Below are positions 62,805 to 64,000 of a stretch of 64,000 bases of DNA, piece by piece. This DNA comes from Dendrolimus kikuchii (lineage: Eukaryota > Arthropoda > Insecta > Lepidoptera > Lasiocampidae). How positions within the stretch are numbered: position 1 is the stretch's first letter; every line of letters starts with the position of its first letter. The stretch spans positions 25,904,935-25,968,934 of the forward strand of contig CM034389.1 in NCBI GenBank assembly GCA_019925095.2, given 5' to 3'. The notes under the pieces were generated by a model. The model worked only from the letters and a program-made list of their open reading frames with translations, was not told where the DNA came from and did not search any database. Position numbers and translations under genes: made by a program.

Positions 62805-63250
62805 AATAGGTTCGCGTTTGACTACGATCACGCCTAATATTAGATAATACGGTAGAAGATGGATTACGTTTATCTAGAAAATACCTATTCACACGAGACT
62901 TGAACACTCAGGATTGTATTTTTCGGGAGACGTATACTCTGGTAGCGCATTCCACAGTTCTGCCATACGCAGAAGGAACGTGGAACCAATAACGCTACGT
63001 TCGCACTGGTGGTGTTTCCGCTGTGAACCGATAGCGTAGATCAGAGCGCCTTGTCGCCCAAAGATGGAATGGTGTAGCGGGAATTAGGTCGAGCAGTTAA
63101 ACCGGACACTCTCCGAAATTAATCCTGTAGAATACCGACTAGCAACCCGGCGTCGACGCTCTAGGCTTTAAAGCCTTATATTTACAAGCTGGTCGCTACC
63201 AATCAAACTCTTGGCTCTTCACTCAATTGACTTCAACGCTTCAAGCTTAG
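62805..63250 (-). pseudogene. LINE ORF2 C-terminus (family A or close relative)
   Basis: Antisense landmarks ACGAGACTTGAACACTCAGG, TTCCACAGTTCTGCCATACG, GGTGGTGTTTCCGCTG and CCGGCGTCGACGCTCTAGGC fall in the same order as at 35370-36245. They encode the LW(N)-AAE, TPPV and ARRRDV-type C-terminal motifs with frameshifts. The 3' UTR end (AATAGGTTCGCGTTTGACTA) is the complement of the tail motif of the Jockey copy. Confidence 0.68.
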
Positions 63251-63342
63251 CTTATTTAGCTGAGCCGTCCCTTTTTCCTTCAAATGCACTCCTTATTCAC
63301 ACAGTGCAATAAAATAAGTACTGGCCAAGTCCCTTCAAAAAG

Positions 63343-63395
63343 TGGGGACGCTGAAGTCCAACAGTGGGATATTTATGGGCTGATATATAAACAAT
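63343..63395 (+). mobile_element. SINE S2 3' end fragment
   Basis: GACGCTGAAGTCCAACAGTG then GGATATTTATGGGCTGAT is the S2 tail region. Confidence 0.55.
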
Positions 63396-64000
63396 AAAAA
63401 ATGTCGCGGGTATCAACTAGTATGATATAGAATAAATAGTCCCTTTGCAATATAGCCAAACTCCGTTCCTACCTAGGTAACTCTATATTGAGAAATTAAT
63501 CAAATCCTCTGACTAACGTTCTGCGTCCATCTTTACGACATGTAAATTTATATCTCAAGCAACGCTTATACATTATGAAACATAAAGTGCGACATGCAAT
63601 ATTGCGTAAAGAAGGGCCGTTGCCCTTATTGTAGATAAAGCTATTATATACTCGTATAAGCATTATGAAAGTATTATATTACAATAACGATCTCATATAA
63701 ATAATGAAAATCGAAAATATCAGAACAGAATTAAATGTAAATTTAAATTTATATATTAATACGTGACGCAAAAACTTTGTACCCTTTTTTACGAAAATTG
63801 CGCGGACGGAGGACATTTCACACACTTATATAAACTATATATATAGAAGAAGCGACGAATGCTAATTTTTTTTTAAATCATGTATAAAAAATACATTAAA
63901 TCAATAAAAAAAAACATTACACACACTACCATGTATTTGACACACACACGCATATATAATCTTCTGTTTATTGTTCAAGTCAAATTAACAGAGCCTTGGC
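63396..64000. other. unassigned AT-rich sequence
   Basis: No feature was recognised up to the window end. Confidence 0.4.

Overview
The window looks like repeat-dense insect DNA, most probably from a moth or butterfly. It is AT-rich, has no operon-like gene packing, and holds repeat families I recognise as typical of lepidopteran genomes: tRNA-derived SINEs with ATT tails, Helitron-like elements ending in CTAG, Jockey and RTE-type LINE remnants, Penelope-like elements and small hAT elements. I could not find one convincing host protein-coding gene in the 64 kb. Nearly all open reading frames over 60 codons lie in mobile DNA, in repeat shadows or in a CA microsatellite. The stretch is therefore intergenic, or the inside of large introns.

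The only long intact coding unit is a Jockey-type LINE at about 15.8-19.8 kb. It has an ORF1 with three zinc knuckles whose N-terminus is missing, then an uninterrupted 971-residue endonuclease/reverse transcriptase ORF2 and a 19-A tail. Next in size is a Penelope-like element (29.66-31.09 kb, minus strand) that keeps the end of the reverse transcriptase and a GIY-YIG endonuclease. A second, internally inverted Penelope copy lies at 22.69-23.51 kb. A third class is a 5'-truncated RTE-like LINE with a (TATG)n tail. It is present twelve times, ten with clear 11-15 bp target-site duplications (TSDs), one with a weak 9-bp candidate and one with an 11-12 bp repeat broken by a one-base indel.

Layout: 0-11 kb holds short retrotransposon copies, two hAT-like elements with 8-bp TSDs, and a tandem array built from a LINE C-terminus (2.9-3.45 kb). 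11-15 kb has a Helitron interrupted by a retrotransposed repeat, a GC-rich 283-bp insertion, a LINE pseudogene and a CA microsatellite. 15-20 kb is the Jockey element. 20-32 kb holds the Penelope copies and nested SINE/LINE insertions. 32-43 kb holds LINE remnants in both directions, a deleted LTR element, an RTE-like copy with a 256-codon reading frame, and a three-unit tandem SINE-like array. 43-52 kb has a GC-rich LINE tail nested in a SINE and the longest apparently single-copy stretch (about 46.2-50.5 kb), with one weak candidate host exon. 52-64 kb is mostly AT-rich, with a Helitron, a 95-bp-arm palindrome and MITE-like elements.

The most informative observations are: a 3'-end module shared by Penelope and LINE families; two insertions with 5' inversions like those left by twin priming; a tandem SINE-like array in which every unit is bounded by the same 10-bp direct repeat; and several layers of nested insertions that can be ordered in time. 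I saw no CRISPR array, defence system, biosynthetic cluster or other clearly new gene system. All family names come from motif recognition by eye; no database search was possible.
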